Positions 43,635 to 53,343 of a stretch of 64,000 nt of DNA are shown in pieces (position 1 is the first letter of the stretch; each line of letters begins with the position of its first letter). Below the pieces are notes generated by a model, which was not told the DNA's origin, did not search any database, and saw nothing but the letters and a program-made list of their open reading frames with translations. The translations under genes and the position numbers were made by a program. Origin of the DNA: Pseudooceanicola sp. (GTDB lineage: Bacteria; Pseudomonadota; Alphaproteobacteria; Rhodobacterales; Rhodobacteraceae). The DNA lies in NCBI RefSeq assembly GCF_029213205.1, contig NZ_JARGNH010000006.1:114143-178142 (forward strand). Direction: 5' to 3'.

Positions 43635-44420
43635 TCACACCTTCATACCAGGCAGGTTGAGCGAGGCGGTGTTGCCGCCATCGACCGGCAAAGCCTGCCC
43701 GGTGATATAAGAGGCATCGTCGGAGGCCAGGAAACAGACCGCTGCGGCGATCTCTTCGGGGCGGCCATAGCGGCGCAGTTCGCAACGCGAGCCGAGCTTG
43801 TGTTCCTTGTCGTTCTCGCGGGCGTGGTCAAAGACGCGCTGGGTCATGCCGGTTTCGATCAGCCCGGGGCAGACGGCGTTGACCCGCACTCCGAAGCCGC
43901 CCAGATCGCAGGCGGCGGTCTGGGTCAGGCTGATCACCCCGGCCTTGGAGGCGGAATAGGCATTGCCACCGGCGCCGGAGCGGATCCCGGCAACCGAGGC
44001 GGTGTTGACGATGGCGCCCGAGCCCTGATCGGCCATCACCTTGCCCGCGTGTTTGATGAAATGCGCGACGCCAAACAGGTTCACGCCAAAGACGAACTTC
44101 CAGTCTTCCATGTCATTGTCGGTGATCGGCTGATAGCCGCGCGACACCCCGGCATTGTTGGCCACCGCATCCAGACGGCCCCATTTGCCGACCACTGCCT
44201 GAACGCAGGCCGCGACCTGGGCCTCGTCGCTGACATCGCAGGCATGGATCATGGTTTCACCATGGCCGCCGATCTCGCCGGGGCGGGCAGCGTGCAACGC
44301 GGCCTCGTCCCGGTCCACCAGACAGACCTTGGCGCCCTCGGCGGCCAGCCGGGCCGCAATGGCCCGCCCGATGCCGCTGGCCGCGCCGGTCACGATTGCC
44401 ACTTTGCCGTCAAATCTCAT
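43635..44420 (-). CDS. Short-chain dehydrogenase/reductase
   Basis: A 261-residue SDR: RFDGKVAIVTGAASGIGRAI (TGxxxGxG), NNAGVSRGYQ, NTASVAGIRSG, AYSASKAGVISL (YxxxK) and VNAVCPGLIETGM. Start at 44420 (MRFDGKVAIV); in-frame ATG at 44468 would add 16 residues. An acidic VDRDEAA turn suggests NAD(H). Likely oxidises a hydroxyacyl-CoA in the pathway. Confidence 0.87.
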   Translation of the reverse strand: MRFDGKVAIVTGAASGIGRAIAARLAAEGAKVCLVDRDEAALHAARPGEIGGHGETMIHACDVSDEAQVAACVQAVVGKWGRLDAVANNAGVSRGYQPITDNDMEDWKFVFGVNLFGVAHFIKHAGKVMADQGSGAIVNTASVAGIRSGAGGNAYSASKAGVISLTQTAACDLGGFGVRVNAVCPGLIETGMTQRVFDHARENDKEHKLGSRCELRRYGRPEEIAAAVCFLASDDASYITGQALPVDGGNTASLNLPGMKV

Positions 44421-44451
44421 AAAGCATCCTCCGATACGCATGTTTGCACGA

Positions 44452-44489
44452 AACGGCATACCGTTCAACAGGATCGGAAATTATTTCCG
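44452..44489. promoter_or_regulatory. IclR-box-like palindrome and companion inverted repeat upstream of the SDR
   Basis: CGGAAATTATTTCCG at 44475-44489 is a perfect palindrome matching the published E. coli IclR consensus TGGAAATNATTTCCA except at its two outermost bases. AACGG-CATA-CCGTT at 44452-44465 is a second inverted repeat, closer to the SDR gene. Both lie in the 80-base gap between the ligase (44501) and the SDR start (44420). Confidence 0.6.
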
Positions 44490-44500
44490 CGATGCGGATT

Positions 44501-46063
44501 TCAGGTGGCGGCGTTTTTGTTGTACTCGTCACGCAGCTCTCGCTTGAGGATCTTGCCGATTTCGGACCTTGGCATGTCCTCGCGGAAGACAACCTTGCTG
44601 ATCCGCTGAGTCTTGCCCAACTGGGCGTTGCACCATTCGCGGATGGCCTCGGGATCGGCATCCGGCCGTTTCGGCACGACCAGCGCCAGCGGGGTTTCGC
44701 CCCATTCGCGGCTAGGAACGGCGATCACGGCGACATCGCCAACATCCTCGTGCTTGCGTAACACCTGTTCCAGATCGCTGGCATAGATGTTGAAGCCACC
44801 CGAGATGATCATGTCCTTCTTGCGGTCCAGCAGAAGTAGGAACCCGTCCTCATCCATTCGGCCCATATCGCCGGTGCGGATCCAGACCTTGCCATCGGAA
44901 TCCACCCAGGTTGCTTCGGAGGTCTTGTCGGGCACCTTGTGATACCCGGGCATCATCGAAACGCCACGCCCGACGATTTCGCCGAATTCGGTGACCGGGA
45001 TCTCGTTGCCGTCATCGTCGATCATCTTGACTTCACAACCAGGGTTCAGCTGGCCAACCGTATCCCATTTGGTGGGGTTTGCCGCGCAATCCAGGGAAAA
45101 CGAGGCGCCACCTTCGGTTTGGCCATAGCTTTCCTTGATGTTGCCGGGCCAGCGTTTCATCACCTGCTCGATCAACACCCCGGGCAGGGGCGCCGAGGTC
45201 GACATTTTGCAGACATAGGAGCTGAGGTCGTAGTTGTCGAAATCCGGCTCGTCCATCAGGCGCATGTATTGCACCGGCACCAGAACCGCATGGGTGACGC
45301 GGTATTTCTCGCTCAACCGCAGGAATTCCTTGGTCTTGAACCGCGACATGATCACCACCGTGGCGCCCATCGTGGCCGCCGACAGCGTGGTGACAAGTGT
45401 GGTGTTGGAATAGAGCGGCGTCGACATCAGGTGGATGGTGTTTTCATCCATGCCAGTGCGCCGCGCCCGCACCATCTGGCGCGAGCGGAACCGATGATCA
45501 TGCACGATCCCCTTGGGCGATCCGGTGGTGCCGGAGGAATAGATCATGTTGAACAGGTGGTCCGGTTTCACATCCGCTGGTGGCACCGGTGCAGCATCGC
45601 CGATCCAGCTGTCGAAATCAGCCATGGAAATCACCCGGTCCGCGCCCAAACGCTTGCCGGTTTCCAGAAATTGCGGCGACGAAAACAGGATCAAGGGGGC
45701 AGAGTTTTCCACCATCTTGACCAGTGAGTCCTCGGTCGCGGAAAACGGCAGCGGCACCATGCAGCCACCAGCGTGCAGAACCCCGAAATAGAGCGCAAGG
45801 TAATCCGGCGAATTTTCGGACAGCCCGGCGATCATCACATCCGGGCCGATCCCATCGGCCTGCAACCGGCTGGCGATCCGGGCGACCCTGTCCGCGAAAT
45901 ACTCCCAGGACCAGGAAGTGTCGGTCTCTTCACAGATCACCGCGGCTTTCTGCGGGGCGATCTTGGCTGCGGTCTGAACCAACTCGCCGAAATTGGTAAG
46001 GTCATCGCCCTCGGGCGATATGGGCAGGATTTTACCTTGGTGTGTGCGCAGGCCATCTTCCAT
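44501..46063 (-). CDS. AMP-dependent acyl-CoA ligase
   Basis: A 520-residue ligase. MIYSSGTTGSPKGIVHDHRF (P-loop about 169-188), ESYGQTEGGASFS, MIISGGFNIYASDLEQVL, MPRSEIGKILKRELRD (catalytic lysine in IGK). The N-terminus is MEDGLRTHQGKILPISPEGDDLTNFGEL. It is the first gene of the minus-strand arm of the cluster, divergent from the acyl-CoA dehydrogenase gene. The substrate class is not obvious; its sequence differs from the 41952 ligase and from the DmdB-like one. Confidence 0.88.
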   Translation of the reverse strand: MEDGLRTHQGKILPISPEGDDLTNFGELVQTAAKIAPQKAAVICEETDTSWSWEYFADRVARIASRLQADGIGPDVMIAGLSENSPDYLALYFGVLHAGGCMVPLPFSATEDSLVKMVENSAPLILFSSPQFLETGKRLGADRVISMADFDSWIGDAAPVPPADVKPDHLFNMIYSSGTTGSPKGIVHDHRFRSRQMVRARRTGMDENTIHLMSTPLYSNTTLVTTLSAATMGATVVIMSRFKTKEFLRLSEKYRVTHAVLVPVQYMRLMDEPDFDNYDLSSYVCKMSTSAPLPGVLIEQVMKRWPGNIKESYGQTEGGASFSLDCAANPTKWDTVGQLNPGCEVKMIDDDGNEIPVTEFGEIVGRGVSMMPGYHKVPDKTSEATWVDSDGKVWIRTGDMGRMDEDGFLLLLDRKKDMIISGGFNIYASDLEQVLRKHEDVGDVAVIAVPSREWGETPLALVVPKRPDADPEAIREWCNAQLGKTQRISKVVFREDMPRSEIGKILKRELRDEYNKNAAT

Positions 46064-46169
46064 GAATTCGATTCCTCTATCGACGTCAGTAATATCGCGG
46101 TCAGGTCTGTTGTCCGAATACCGGAGCCAACATTAGCGGCCAATATGACGAGGTCAATATTCCGCTCAT

Positions 46170-46195
46170 CGGAATACTTTTCCACAGCGTTGACA
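46170..46195. promoter_or_regulatory. IclR-box-like site beside a -35 in the divergent promoter
   Basis: CGGAATACTTTTCCA (46170-46184) fits the NGGAA-N5-TTCCN layout of the palindrome at 44475-44489. It sits five bases before TTGACA (46190-46195), a consensus -35 for the acyl-CoA dehydrogenase gene. TATTCCG...CGGAATA (46158-46176) overlaps as a second inverted repeat. Such placement fits control by an IclR-family activator or repressor. Confidence 0.5.
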
Positions 46196-46245
46196 CTTCC
46201 CCACGCTCCGTGTCACCTAACTGCAACCGGAGGAGGACGACAGAA

Positions 46246-47466
46246 ATGTACGATTATTTTCCCATATCTGATAAAGCCAAGAAGATGCGTGAGCAGCTGC
46301 TCCGTTTCATGGATGATCACATCTATCCCGCTGAAAAAGTCTATAAGGCACAAGTAGAAGAAGGTGACCGCTGGGAAGAACCGGCGATCATGAAAGAACT
46401 GAAGGCCAAGGGCAAAGAATCGGGTCTTTGGAACATGTTCCTGCCGCATGACGCGGGCGAGTTCAAAGGCGCCGGCCTGACCAATCTGGAATACGGCACC
46501 CTGTGCGAAATCATGGGCCGCTCCTCGATCGGTTCCGAACCGTTCAACTGCTCGGCACCCGACACCGGCAACATGGAAACCCTGTTCCTGTTCGCCGACG
46601 AAGAGAACAAGAAACGCTGGCTGACCCCGTTGCTGAACGGCGAGATCCGCTCGTGCTTCTCGATGACCGAACCGACGGTCGCCTCCTCGGATGCCACCAA
46701 TATCGAAACCTCGATCAAACGCGATGGCGACGACTATGTGATCCAGGGCACCAAATGGTGGTCCTCGGGCGCGATGGACAAGCGCTGCAAGATCGCGATC
46801 GTGATGGGCAAGACCGACCCGGACGCGCCCAAGCACAAGCAGCAATCGATGATCCTGGTGCCGTTCGACACCCCCGGCGTCAAGGTCAAGCGGCACCTCT
46901 CGGTGATTGGGTATGACCACGCACCGCACGGCCATGCCGAGGTGCATTACGACAACGTCCGGGTGCCGGCGAACAACCTGATGCTGGGCGAAGGCCGTGG
47001 CTTTGAAATCGCGCAGGCACGGCTTGGACCGGGCCGGATTCACCACGCCATGCGCTCGGTCGGTCAGGCGGAACGCGCGCTGCAGATGATGTGCGAACGC
47101 GGCATGGAACGTCAGGCCTTTGGCAAGAAGATCGCCGAAATGGGGATCAACCGTCACTGGATCGCCGAAAGCCGGATGGAAATCGAGCAGGCCCGCCTGC
47201 TGGTGCTGCACGCCGCCTATATGATGGACACGGTCGGCAACAAGGTCGCACGCAAAGAGATCGCGATGATCAAGGTCGTGGCCGCCAATCTGGTCCAGCG
47301 CGTCGTTGATCGTGCCATGCAGGTGCATGGCGCGATGGGCGTCAGCCAGGACAGCACTTTGGCCGCCGCGTTCGCCAACGCGCGCACCATGCGCCTGGTG
47401 GACGGCCCGGACGAGGTGCATCGCGACACCATCGCCAAGCTCGAACTGAAACAATATCGGAACTGA
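46246..47466 (+). CDS. Acyl-CoA dehydrogenase, ACAD10/11-like
   Basis: FAD-dependent dehydrogenase of 406 residues, starting [19 protein letters not shown] after a strong CGGAGGAGGACG site. Motifs: [77 protein letters not shown] and [19 protein letters not shown]. The GPDEVH ending is typical of ACAD10/11 group enzymes. The usual base is not at the classical EGTxEI position, consistent with that group. Divergent from the ligase; SDR follows. Confidence 0.88.
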   Translation: MYDYFPISDKAKKMREQLLRFMDDHIYPAEKVYKAQVEEGDRWEEPAIMKELKAKGKESGLWNMFLPHDAGEFKGAGLTNLEYGTLCEIMGRSSIGSEPFNCSAPDTGNMETLFLFADEENKKRWLTPLLNGEIRSCFSMTEPTVASSDATNIETSIKRDGDDYVIQGTKWWSSGAMDKRCKIAIVMGKTDPDAPKHKQQSMILVPFDTPGVKVKRHLSVIGYDHAPHGHAEVHYDNVRVPANNLMLGEGRGFEIAQARLGPGRIHHAMRSVGQAERALQMMCERGMERQAFGKKIAEMGINRHWIAESRMEIEQARLLVLHAAYMMDTVGNKVARKEIAMIKVVAANLVQRVVDRAMQVHGAMGVSQDSTLAAAFANARTMRLVDGPDEVHRDTIAKLELKQYRN

Positions 47467-47470
47467 ACAG

Positions 47471-48226
47471 ATGTTTGATCTGAAAGGTAAAGTGGCGATT
47501 GTCACGGGCTCGTCCCGTGGCATCGGCCGCGCCATCGCCGAGATGTATGCCGAGGCCGGCGCCAAGGTGGTTATCTCTTCCCGCAAAATGGACGCCTGTC
47601 AGGCGGTCGTGGATGCCATCACCGCCAAGGGCGGTGAGGCCATCGCCATCCCCTGTCATATCGGCGACACCGAGGCGCTGCAGAATCTGGTGGATTCGAC
47701 GATCAAGCATTGGGGCCAGATCGATATTCTGGTGCCGAATGCGGCGATCAACCCGGTCTACGGCCCGCTGCAGGACCTCGACGACGCGGTGTTCGACAAG
47801 ATGCTGATCACCAACGTTCGGGTGGTCAATACGCTGTGCAAGATGGTGCTGCCCGGCATGGCCAAACATGGCGGTGGATCGGTCGTGGTGATCTCGTCAG
47901 TGGCGGCGATCAAGGGCTCGACGATGCTCGGCGCTTACGGCGTGACCAAGGCGGCGGATGCGGCGCTGGTGCGCTCGCTGGCGCTGGAATGGGGGCCCAG
48001 CAATATCCGGGTCAACGCCATCGGACCGGGGCTGATCAAGACCGATTTTGCCCGCGCCCTCTGGGAAGACCCGGCGCGGATCGAGCGGATCAACAACGCC
48101 AACCCGCTGCGCCGGATGGGCATGCCCGAAGAAATCGCCGGCACCGCCCTGTGGCTGGCAACGCCACTGGCGGGCTATGTCACCGGCCAGCTGATCATTG
48201 CTGACGGTGGCCAAAGCTTCGCCTGA
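47471..48226 (+). CDS. Short-chain dehydrogenase/reductase
   Basis: A 251-residue SDR four bases after the dehydrogenase gene: LKGKVAIVTGSSRGIGRAI, NAAINPVYGP, VISSVAAIKGSTML, AYGVTKAADAALV (YxxxK) and VNAIGPGLIKTDFARA. It resembles 3-oxoacyl reductases of the FabG type. Probably forms a two-gene operon with the dehydrogenase, ending at a strong terminator. Confidence 0.88.
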   Translation: MFDLKGKVAIVTGSSRGIGRAIAEMYAEAGAKVVISSRKMDACQAVVDAITAKGGEAIAIPCHIGDTEALQNLVDSTIKHWGQIDILVPNAAINPVYGPLQDLDDAVFDKMLITNVRVVNTLCKMVLPGMAKHGGGSVVVISSVAAIKGSTMLGAYGVTKAADAALVRSLALEWGPSNIRVNAIGPGLIKTDFARALWEDPARIERINNANPLRRMGMPEEIAGTALWLATPLAGYVTGQLIIADGGQSFA

Positions 48227-48245
48227 TCGCGGGCCGTTTGAAATC

Positions 48246-48283
48246 GAACAGGGGCGCCCGCACCGGCGCCCCTGTTCTTTTTT
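48246..48283 (+). terminator. Strong intrinsic terminator after the SDR gene
   Basis: A thirteen-pair stem from GAACAGGGGCGCC and GGCGCCCCTGTTC, loop CGCACC, then six Ts. It is 19 bases after the stop of the SDR gene. Confidence 0.95.
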
Positions 48284-48308
48284 CTGGCGGTAAGACCCCG
48301 GCGGCTGT

Positions 48309-48395
48309 CTCCCGCTTCCTCTGGTCGAAAATATCCTCGGGGGGTGGCGCGCCGCAGGCGCGCCAGTGGGGGGCAGACAGCCCCCCTTTGCGAGA
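48309..48395 (-). repeat. Dispersed intergenic element, copy E, with hairpins
   Basis: On the minus strand GAGGATATTTT is followed by ten bases and GAAGC (48314-48333 on + as GCTTC and AAATA). Toward the esterase stop, the hairpins GGGGGGC/GCCCCCC and GGCGCGCC/GGCGCGCC form the same hairpin-plus-box composite as copies C and D. It is downstream of the esterase in that gene's orientation. Confidence 0.6.
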
Positions 48396-49820
48396 TCAGT
48401 CGCCGAACACCCGCAGGTCCGCGCCCCAGCCCGGATCGCCGTCGCGCATGAACTGGATCAGTGCCGCCTCGGTCTCAGCCGCGACCGCTCTGGCGCCAAC
48501 CGGATCGGTCAGGGCCACTGGCACCTTGTCGATGTCATGCAGCCCATAGACGAAACTTTCGTCCGAACCATGGGTGGCGCCGAGCCAGTCATGCGGCGGC
48601 TTCGGCGCCCAGGCGAATTCATAGACCCAGGCACGGCCGCCCCCGGCGCGCTGGGCGGCGGCATTGGCGGCGGTGGCGCGGCGGTAGATGCGATCGGTCA
48701 GAAAATCCTCTTCCTTGGCCTGCCAGTCGGCGCCGGGCATCGCGGCGTTCCAGCGCGCCAGCTCGGTCTCCACCGCCGAATCGCCGTCGAACCGGGCGAT
48801 GGTCTGGCGGAACCGGGCCTCGTCCACAGTGCCCATCCGCCCGGTCGCATACCAGAGCCGGGCCTCGTGCCGGGTGCGGCCCAGCACCAGCGGACAATCC
48901 TTGAGCGCGCCGTCGCGCAGCGCCTGTTCCGGGTGGCGCGGCAGGGTGGTGCCATCCTGAACAATCCCCAGGGTCTTGCCACCGGGCATCGAGCGCTCGG
49001 CGAGGTTCACCGCCACCACCTCGGCCTGGTGCCGCAGGATATCCTCGGCGCTGAGCGCCGCCAGCCCGGCCTCGTCGCCGGGTGCGACTCCGGCGCGGGT
49101 CAGGAAGTCCGCCGCAATCTCGGCGGCGCGCTCGGGCGATTGGATGCGGGTGGCATAGCCGGACAGCAGCCAGCATTTGTCGAACAATGTCGGCCCGTCC
49201 GCAGTGCCGAACAGGGCGGCGGCGGTGAATCCGCCCGAGGACATGCCGGCCAGGGTCACATTCTGCGGATCGCCGCCAAAGGCCTCGATATTGGCGCGCA
49301 CCCAGCGCAGTGCCGCCGCGAGGTCGAGCATCGAGCGGTTGCTCTGGTCTAGCCCCGGAAAGTGCTCGGCCAGATGCAGAAAGCCAAGCGCACCGGTGCG
49401 CACATTCGGGCGCACCAGCACCACGTCATTGGCCGAGGCGAAGGCGGCACCGTTGAAATGGCCGACATTGGCGGATCCGGTGGCAAAGCCGCCGCCGAAC
49501 AGATGCACGATCACCGGGCGGCGTTTGCCATCGGCGGCGGGGGTCCAGAGATTGAGGTTCAGGCAATCCTCGCCATAGCTCTGCGGCGCCCGGTGGATCG
49601 ACCAGTCGGTGACCGGTGGCGGGTCCTGGATCGGCGCGTTGCCATAGGCGGTGGCGTTGATCTCGCCGCCCGGCGCCAGTGGCTCGGGCGGGCGGAAGCG
49701 CAGCGTGCCGAGCGGCGGTGCGGCATAGGGAATCCCGAGAAAGGCCAGAGCCCGGTGCTGATCCTGGCCCTGTTCAATCCCGTGATACAGGGCCTGTGGT
49801 GCTGTTACCTTGGCTGTCAT
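48396..49820 (-). CDS. Type-B carboxylesterase
   Basis: An alpha/beta hydrolase of 474 residues. Oxyanion loop HLFGGGFATGS, EDCLNLNLWTP (type-B signature), nucleophile in LAGMSSGGFTAA (GMSSG), FLGIPYAAPPLGTLRF at the start. The ATG at 49820 has an AGGAGG upstream; the frame is open to 49982 but without family similarity. No signal peptide is seen. The natural substrate is unknown. Confidence 0.87.
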   Translation of the reverse strand: MTAKVTAPQALYHGIEQGQDQHRALAFLGIPYAAPPLGTLRFRPPEPLAPGGEINATAYGNAPIQDPPPVTDWSIHRAPQSYGEDCLNLNLWTPAADGKRRPVIVHLFGGGFATGSANVGHFNGAAFASANDVVLVRPNVRTGALGFLHLAEHFPGLDQSNRSMLDLAAALRWVRANIEAFGGDPQNVTLAGMSSGGFTAAALFGTADGPTLFDKCWLLSGYATRIQSPERAAEIAADFLTRAGVAPGDEAGLAALSAEDILRHQAEVVAVNLAERSMPGGKTLGIVQDGTTLPRHPEQALRDGALKDCPLVLGRTRHEARLWYATGRMGTVDEARFRQTIARFDGDSAVETELARWNAAMPGADWQAKEEDFLTDRIYRRATAANAAAQRAGGGRAWVYEFAWAPKPPHDWLGATHGSDESFVYGLHDIDKVPVALTDPVGARAVAAETEAALIQFMRDGDPGWGADLRVFGD

Positions 49821-49976
49821 TGCGCGTCCTCCTGTCGGCAGCCTAGCGCGGCGGGCGGGGCGGGGGAATGTGTGACGGGCGCAAGGATGTGAAAGTTGCG
49901 CCGCCCCCTGGCATCGCGGGGGGGGGCCGTGCACGGGCATCGAGCCCTGTCGCGGCAGGGCCTCCGGCAGCGGTCG

Positions 49977-49993
49977 TTTCAACCAGAAGACGC
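49977..49993 (+). repeat. Diverged copy (F) of the intergenic box
   Basis: TTTCAACCAGAAGACGC matches TTTCGACCAGAGGAAGC of copy E at 14 of 17 positions and is shared almost exactly with 54062-54078. It lies beside a GCCCTG/CAGGGC hairpin (49944-49961) just beyond the hemE stop. Confidence 0.4.
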
Positions 49994-50000
49994 TGCGGAA

Positions 50001-51032
50001 TCAGGCGCTGCGCAGGCTGTCGATCATCAATTGCACATTGTCGGGGTTGGCATCCGGGGTGATGCCATGGCCGAGGTTGAAGATATGCGGCCCCTTGGCA
50101 AAGGCCTGTTTGATCCGCCGGGTCTCGTCGATCAGGGCCTGACCGCCGCTGACCATATGGCCGGGCGCCAGATTGCCCTGCACGCAGCCGTCGATCTGCA
50201 CATGGGCCGCGGCCCAATCGGCATCGACGGAATTGTCGATCGCGACGCAATCGGCGCCGCTGGCCTGGTGGAAGCCGATATATTTCTCACCCGCCTCGCG
50301 CGGAAAGGCGATCACCGGCAGCCCGGGATGGCGGGCTTTCAGTTCGCTGATGATCCGTTTGGTCGGCGCCGTCGCATAGGCGTCGAAATCGGCGCCCTGC
50401 AGCGATCCGGCCCAGCTGTCGAACAGCTTGACCACCTCGGCCCCGGCACTGACCTGGGCCGAGAGATATTCGATGGTGGCCTCGGTGATCCGGTCCAGCA
50501 GCGCCTCGAACAGCGCCCGGTTTTCGGAGATCAGCGCATGCGCCGGGGCCTGATCCGGGGTGCCGCGCCCGGCGATCATATAGGTTGCCACGGTCCAGGG
50601 CGCCCCGGCAAAGCCGATCAGCGTGGTCTCGCGTGGCAAGGCACCGGTCAGGATACGCAGGGTTTCATAGATCGGGTTCAGGGTCTCATGGATATCGGCG
50701 GCCGGGCCAAGCCGGCTGAAATCGACCTCAGAGGTGATGGTCGACAGGCGCGGGCCTTCGCCGGTGACGAACCAGAGGTCGGCGCCAAGCGCCTGTGGCA
50801 CCAGCAGGATGTCGGCAAAGAGGATGGCGGCGTCAAAGCCGAAGCGGCGGATCGGCTGCAGCGTCACCTCGGCGGCGAGCTCGGGGTTGTAGCACAGCGA
50901 CAGGAAATCCCCGGCCTTGGCGCGGGTGGCGCGGTATTCGGGCAGATAGCGGCCGGCCTGGCGCATCATCCAGATCGGCGGCACTGGCAGGCGTTCCCCG
51001 GCCAGGGCGCGCAGGAGGGTCTTTTGGGTCAT
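50001..51032 (-). CDS. hemE: Uroporphyrinogen decarboxylase
   Basis: Decarboxylates uroporphyrinogen III to coproporphyrinogen III. The 343 residues have the signature [20 protein letters not shown] at about 18-37, the second signature ([18 protein letters not shown]) and the C-terminal [16 protein letters not shown]. Complete family length. Divergent from hemC across 100 bases. Confidence 0.97.
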   Translation of the reverse strand: MTQKTLLRALAGERLPVPPIWMMRQAGRYLPEYRATRAKAGDFLSLCYNPELAAEVTLQPIRRFGFDAAILFADILLVPQALGADLWFVTGEGPRLSTITSEVDFSRLGPAADIHETLNPIYETLRILTGALPRETTLIGFAGAPWTVATYMIAGRGTPDQAPAHALISENRALFEALLDRITEATIEYLSAQVSAGAEVVKLFDSWAGSLQGADFDAYATAPTKRIISELKARHPGLPVIAFPREAGEKYIGFHQASGADCVAIDNSVDADWAAAHVQIDGCVQGNLAPGHMVSGGQALIDETRRIKQAFAKGPHIFNLGHGITPDANPDNVQLMIDSLRSA

Positions 51033-51132
51033 TGCGGTTCCTTCCTCAGCGGCCAGAGGTCGCCGGGGCGGCGCGGGATGTCAAGCGTGCAGCGACTTGT
51101 CAGCAGATAGCGCCGCGATTAGGAACCTCTGC

Positions 51133-52077
51133 ATGACACGCACTCGTCCGTCCCCCGCCGCGCCCCTGCGCATCGGCACCCGTGGTTCGCCGCTGGCGCT
51201 GGCCCAGGCACATGAGACCCGTGACCGGCTGATGCAGGCCCATGATCTGCCGATCGAGGCCTTTGAGATCAGCGTGATCCAGACCACCGGTGACCGGGTC
51301 CAGGACCGGGCCCTGCGCGAGATCGGCGGCAAGGGGCTGTTCACCCGGGAGATCGAGCAGGAGTTGCTGCTGAGCGGCATCGACATCGCGGTGCATTCGA
51401 TGAAGGACATGCCGGTGCTGCAACCGCAGGGGCTGATCCTGGATTGCTATCTGCCGCGCGAGGATGCGCGCGATGCCTTTGTCTCGTTTCAACCCGGCGG
51501 GATTGCCGCGGTGCCGGTGGGCGCGCGGATCGGCACATCGTCGCTGCGGCGTGGCGCGCAGATGCGGCTGCGCCGCCCGGACGTCGAAATCGTGGAATTC
51601 CGCGGCAATGTGCAGACCCGGTTGCGCAAGTTGAACGCGGGGGTGGCGCATGGCACTTTCCTTGCCATGGCCGGGCTGATCCGACTTGGGCGGACGGATG
51701 TTCCCGCGGTCGGGTTGGCGGTGGAGGAGATGCTGCCGGCAGTGGCCCAGGGCGCGATCGGCATTGAGCGGCGCGCTGACGACAGCCGGATGGCGGCGCT
51801 GCTGGAGCCGATCCATGACCGCGCCACCGCCGAACAACTGGCGGCAGAGCGCGCCTTTCTGGCCACGCTGGATGGGTCCTGCGAAACCCCGATTGCCGGG
51901 CTGGCCGACGTCACGGGCGGGGTTCTGCGCCTGCGCGGCCAGATTCTGCGCCCCGATGGCTCCGAAGTACTGGAGGACGCGGCCAGCGCCCCGGTCGCGG
52001 ATGGCGCCGCCCTGGGTGAGGATATGGCGCGACGTTTGCTGGCGCGGGCGGGGTCTGGATTCTTCGACTGGCGGTGA
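51133..52077 (+). CDS. hemC: Porphobilinogen deaminase (hydroxymethylbilane synthase)
   Basis: Condenses four porphobilinogen units using a dipyrromethane cofactor. From the ATG at 51133 (MTRTRPSPAAPLRIGTRGSPLALAQ) it has 314 residues; the in-frame start at 51097 is less likely. GIDIAVHSMKDMP holds the conserved Asp, and the cofactor cysteine is in DGSCETPIAG (about C249). Forms with hemE a divergent haem pair; shares uroporphyrinogen chemistry with the cob genes. Confidence 0.96.
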   Translation: MTRTRPSPAAPLRIGTRGSPLALAQAHETRDRLMQAHDLPIEAFEISVIQTTGDRVQDRALREIGGKGLFTREIEQELLLSGIDIAVHSMKDMPVLQPQGLILDCYLPREDARDAFVSFQPGGIAAVPVGARIGTSSLRRGAQMRLRRPDVEIVEFRGNVQTRLRKLNAGVAHGTFLAMAGLIRLGRTDVPAVGLAVEEMLPAVAQGAIGIERRADDSRMAALLEPIHDRATAEQLAAERAFLATLDGSCETPIAGLADVTGGVLRLRGQILRPDGSEVLEDAASAPVADGAALGEDMARRLLARAGSGFFDWR

Positions 52078-52244
52078 GGGCGGCTGGCCCCGGGGGCTGA
52101 GGCGGGAACAGCGCGCTGCGGTAGCCTTGGGCATCGCTTTCATCGGGCGCGCGAATGCCGATCCCGGATCAATCCTGGCAGGCCAGCCTGTTCCGTTCAT
52201 CGGCTTTGTGGAGTAGGAAGTCGGAAAATCAACCGGAGACTATT

Positions 52245-53183
52245 ATGCACGCCATCGCCTCTGACCATATCCCGGAGCGGCTTTTCCCCGTGATCGATGC
52301 GCTCTGCGCCACTGGCATCGGGGTTGCGGGGATCATCGCGCGCGGCCCGCTGGGGCAGTCGCTGCACCATGGGGTCGGCGAAAACACCGGCGGCGATCAG
52401 CAAAAAGCACTGGATGTCATCGCTGACGAGGCGTTCGAACAGGCGCTGGGCCCGGCCGGGGTGCGCTATTACGCCAGCGAGGAACAAGAGGGGGTGCTGA
52501 CCCTGGGCGAGGGGCCGTTTGCCCTGGCCATCGATCCGCTCGATGGATCGTCGAATATCGATGTGAATGTGTCGATCGGCACAATCTTCTCGGTGTTCGA
52601 GGCCAAGGACGGGGCCGAGGAAAGCTTTCTGCGCCCGGCCTCCGAGCAGATCGCGGCGGGCTATATCATCTATGGGCCGCAGACCGGGCTGGCGGTGACC
52701 TTTGGCCAGGGTACGCTGATGTTCGTGCTGGACCCGGAAACCCAGGTGTTCGAACTGGCCGAGGAGGCGATGGCGATTCCCGAAGCGGCCAAGGAATATT
52801 CGATCAATGCCGGTTATCGGCGACATTGGCCGGGCTGGGTGAAAAGCTTTGTCGAGGAATGTGAGGCTGGGGTCGAGGGACCGCGCGGCCGCGATTATTC
52901 GTTCCGTTGGGTGGCGTCTCTGGTCGCCGAGACCCATCGGATTCTGACCCGTGGTGGCACCTTTCTCTATGCCGGCGATGCCCGTCCGGCCTATGCCAAG
53001 GGGCGGCTCAGGATGGTCTACGAGGTTGCGCCGATGGCGATGCTGATCGAACAGGCCGGCGGGCTGGCCACCGATGGCAAGACCCCGATCCTGGAGCTGA
53101 CGGCAGAGTCCCTGCATGGCAAGGCGCCCTTTGTCTTTGGCTGCCGCGACGAGGTCACGCGGGTGGCAGAGCTGCACGGCTGA
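52245..53183 (+). CDS. fbp: Fructose-1,6-bisphosphatase class I
   Basis: Gluconeogenic or pentose-cycle phosphatase of 312 residues. EEQEGVLTLGEGPFALAIDPLDGSSN contains the metal-binding DPLDGSSN (about 97-104); VSIGTIFSVFEA, LFLDPET-like FVLDPETQVF and RGGTFLYAGDARP, KGRLRMVYEVAPMA follow. The ATG at 52245 (MHAIASDHIPERL) has GGAGAC upstream. rpe follows, after two hairpins. Confidence 0.93.
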   Translation: MHAIASDHIPERLFPVIDALCATGIGVAGIIARGPLGQSLHHGVGENTGGDQQKALDVIADEAFEQALGPAGVRYYASEEQEGVLTLGEGPFALAIDPLDGSSNIDVNVSIGTIFSVFEAKDGAEESFLRPASEQIAAGYIIYGPQTGLAVTFGQGTLMFVLDPETQVFELAEEAMAIPEAAKEYSINAGYRRHWPGWVKSFVEECEAGVEGPRGRDYSFRWVASLVAETHRILTRGGTFLYAGDARPAYAKGRLRMVYEVAPMAMLIEQAGGLATDGKTPILELTAESLHGKAPFVFGCRDEVTRVAELHG

Positions 53184-53210
53184 ATTGGTCGTCTTGGCAC
53201 GGGCCGGGGG

Positions 53211-53259
53211 AAAATTCTTCGGCGAAGAATTTTGATAAGAGTTTTCGTCGAAAACTCTT
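53211..53259 (+). repeat. Two tandem 23-base inverted repeats after fbp
   Basis: First: AAAATTCTTCG and CGAAGAATTTT around a G (53211-53233). Second: AAGAGTTTTCG and CGAAAACTCTT around a T (53237-53259). Each stem is eleven pairs. The first shares AAAATTCTT and AAGAATTTT with the palindrome at 15459-15480. They can fold in RNA as consecutive hairpins and probably end the fbp message. Confidence 0.7.
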
Positions 53260-53343
53260 GCCCCTTGCCGGGCGTGGGCGCGGCAGGCTTGGCATGACAG
53301 CTGTGACGCGCCATATCGAAGCAAAGCACAAGGGAATCATCGC

